Assembly (NCBI GenBank): GCA_038231215.1
Contig: JBBRLS010000009.1
Location: forward strand, 34,755-98,754
Direction: 5' to 3'
Source: Schlegelella_A sp038231215
GTDB lineage: Bacteria > Pseudomonadota > Gammaproteobacteria > Burkholderiales > Burkholderiaceae_C
Length of the DNA stretch: 64,000 bases
In this document: positions 63,378-64,000 of the stretch, piece after piece
Layout: each line of letters starts with the position of its first letter
How positions within the stretch are numbered: the stretch's first letter is position 1
Notes under the pieces: generated by a model
The model's input: the letters and a program-made list of their open reading frames with translations, nothing else
Told to the model about the DNA's origin: nothing
The model's database searches: none
Program-made: the position numbers and the translations under genes

Positions 63378-64000
63378 ATGCTGGTTTGGGAAGAAGACAG
63401 AGCCACCGAGAAAGTTCACGCCGCAAGCACCGCGCACCGCGCGGTATCCGCCTTGCGTTCGCTGCCGTCGGCGCCCGCAGAGACTCTGCCCGCCATCGAT
63501 TCGCGCACCTCGCCGACGGGCGTGGTACCGACCGCCGCAACGCCGATCGCGCGTCGCGTCAACGCCGCCGACAAGCGCATCATCAACGGTCGCACCGACG
63601 TCAACCAGCTCGTTCCGTTCAAGTACAAGTGGGCTTGGGAGAAGTACCTCGCCACCTGCGCCAACCACTGGATGCCGCAGGAAGTGAACATGTCGCGCGA
63701 CATCGCGACCTGGAAGGATCCGAACGGCCTCACGGAAGACGAGCGGCGCATCGTCAAGAGAAACCTCGGCTTCTTCGTCACCGCCGATTCGCTCGCCGCC
63801 AACAACATCGTGCTCGGCACCTACCGGCACATCACGGCGCCCGAATGCCGCCAGTTCCTCTTGCGCCAGGCGTTCGAGGAAGCGATCCACACGCACGCCT
63901 ACCAGTACATCGTCGAGTCGCTCGGTCTCGACGAGAGCGAGATCTTCAACGCCTACAACGAGATCCAGTCGATCCGCGACAAGGACGAGTTCCTGATCCC
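63378..64000 (+). CDS. nrdB: ribonucleoside-diphosphate reductase beta subunit, 3'-truncated at window edge
   Basis: 207 codons are visible from ATG 63378 to the window end. The N-terminus has about 60 residues of Ala/Pro-rich extension before the conserved part (ADKRIINGRTDVNQLVPFKY, then WMPQEVNMSRDIATWK). Iron ligands Asp137 (TADSLA), Glu168 and His171 (EEAIH) are present, and Tyr175 sits four residues after the His, where the tyrosyl radical resides in class Ia enzymes. It therefore looks like a radical-bearing R2a subunit. The rest of the gene lies beyond the window. Confidence 0.94.
   Translation, partial: MLVWEEDRATEKVHAASTAHRAVSALRSLPSAPAETLPAIDSRTSPTGVVPTAATPIARRVNAADKRIINGRTDVNQLVPFKYKWAWEKYLATCANHWMPQEVNMSRDIATWKDPNGLTEDERRIVKRNLGFFVTADSLAANNIVLGTYRHITAPECRQFLLRQAFEEAIHTHAYQYIVESLGLDESEIFNAYNEIQSIRDKDEFLI

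Overview
The window is a GC-rich stretch of a bacterial chromosome that reads as a betaproteobacterium. The reasons are the block order yacG-zapD-coaE-pilD-pilC-pilB-tRNA-Pro-ispB-rplU-rpmA-obgE-proB, the order ffh-ccsA-like-PP0621-like-pilS-pilR-ampD-nrdA-nrdB, and a class Ia ribonucleotide reductase preceded by NrdR-type boxes. Genus cannot be fixed from the sequence alone. Coding density is very high, and many neighbouring genes overlap by four bases (ATGA or GTGA). I see no insertion sequence, prophage, integrase or CRISPR array.

Region 1 (1-18516) is the first half of a type VI secretion (T6SS) cluster, all on the + strand. It holds a 5'-truncated hcp, two further Hcp-family genes (one with a long charged insert), a multi-zinc-ribbon protein, tagJ, tssE, tssF, tssG, tssH/clpV and tssI/vgrG. 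After these come a DUF4123 adaptor, two unrecognised proteins, the FHA protein TagH, a PP2C phosphatase (PppA-like) and a DUF4280 PAAR-like protein, closed by a strong terminator. An OmpA-family gene lies on the other strand at 18533-19084.

Region 2 (19085-30745) is the second half: tssK, tssL (with a peptidoglycan-binding OmpA domain), tssM, tagF with an unusual repeated tail, a PpkA-like Ser/Thr kinase, and a sheath protein that looks like a TssB-TssC fusion. PpkA, PppA, TagF and the FHA protein form a threonine-phosphorylation control circuit of the Pseudomonas HSI-I / Agrobacterium kind. tssA, tssB, tssC and tssJ are not in the window. The order matches HSI-I, where tssB and tssC precede hcp, so tssB and tssC may lie just left of base 1.

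Region 3 (30767-44748) is core genome. On the minus strand are yacG, zapD, coaE, pilD-pilC-pilB, tRNA-Pro and ispB. On the plus strand are rplU-rpmA, a small membrane protein, obgE and proB. Then come rppH (minus), proS plus a Tat-type lytic transglycosylase (plus), and ubiX (minus).

Region 4 (44771-60079) carries grxD, an outer-membrane beta-barrel candidate, prmC-prfA-hemA, miaB, tRNA-Met, ftsY, a DUF2726 protein and ffh, then the plus-strand operon ccsA-like/PP0621-like/pilS/pilR/ampD. FtsY and Ffh are the two halves of the SRP pathway. PilS/PilR and PilB/PilC/PilD together cover regulation and assembly of type IV pili.

Region 5 (60080-64000) is nrdA and a 3'-truncated nrdB. The nrdA upstream region has two NrdR-like boxes exactly 31 bp apart, a dyad over an extended -10, and a threefold 11-bp tandem repeat. 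The nrdA-nrdB gap is rich in a repeated GCATCGC heptamer.

The most interesting non-routine material is in the T6SS cluster: the Hcp trio, the vgrG-linked unknown module, the TagF tail repeats, the shared TVI(K/R)P threonine motif of kinase and TssL, and the TssB/TssC-like fusion. The nrd control region comes next.
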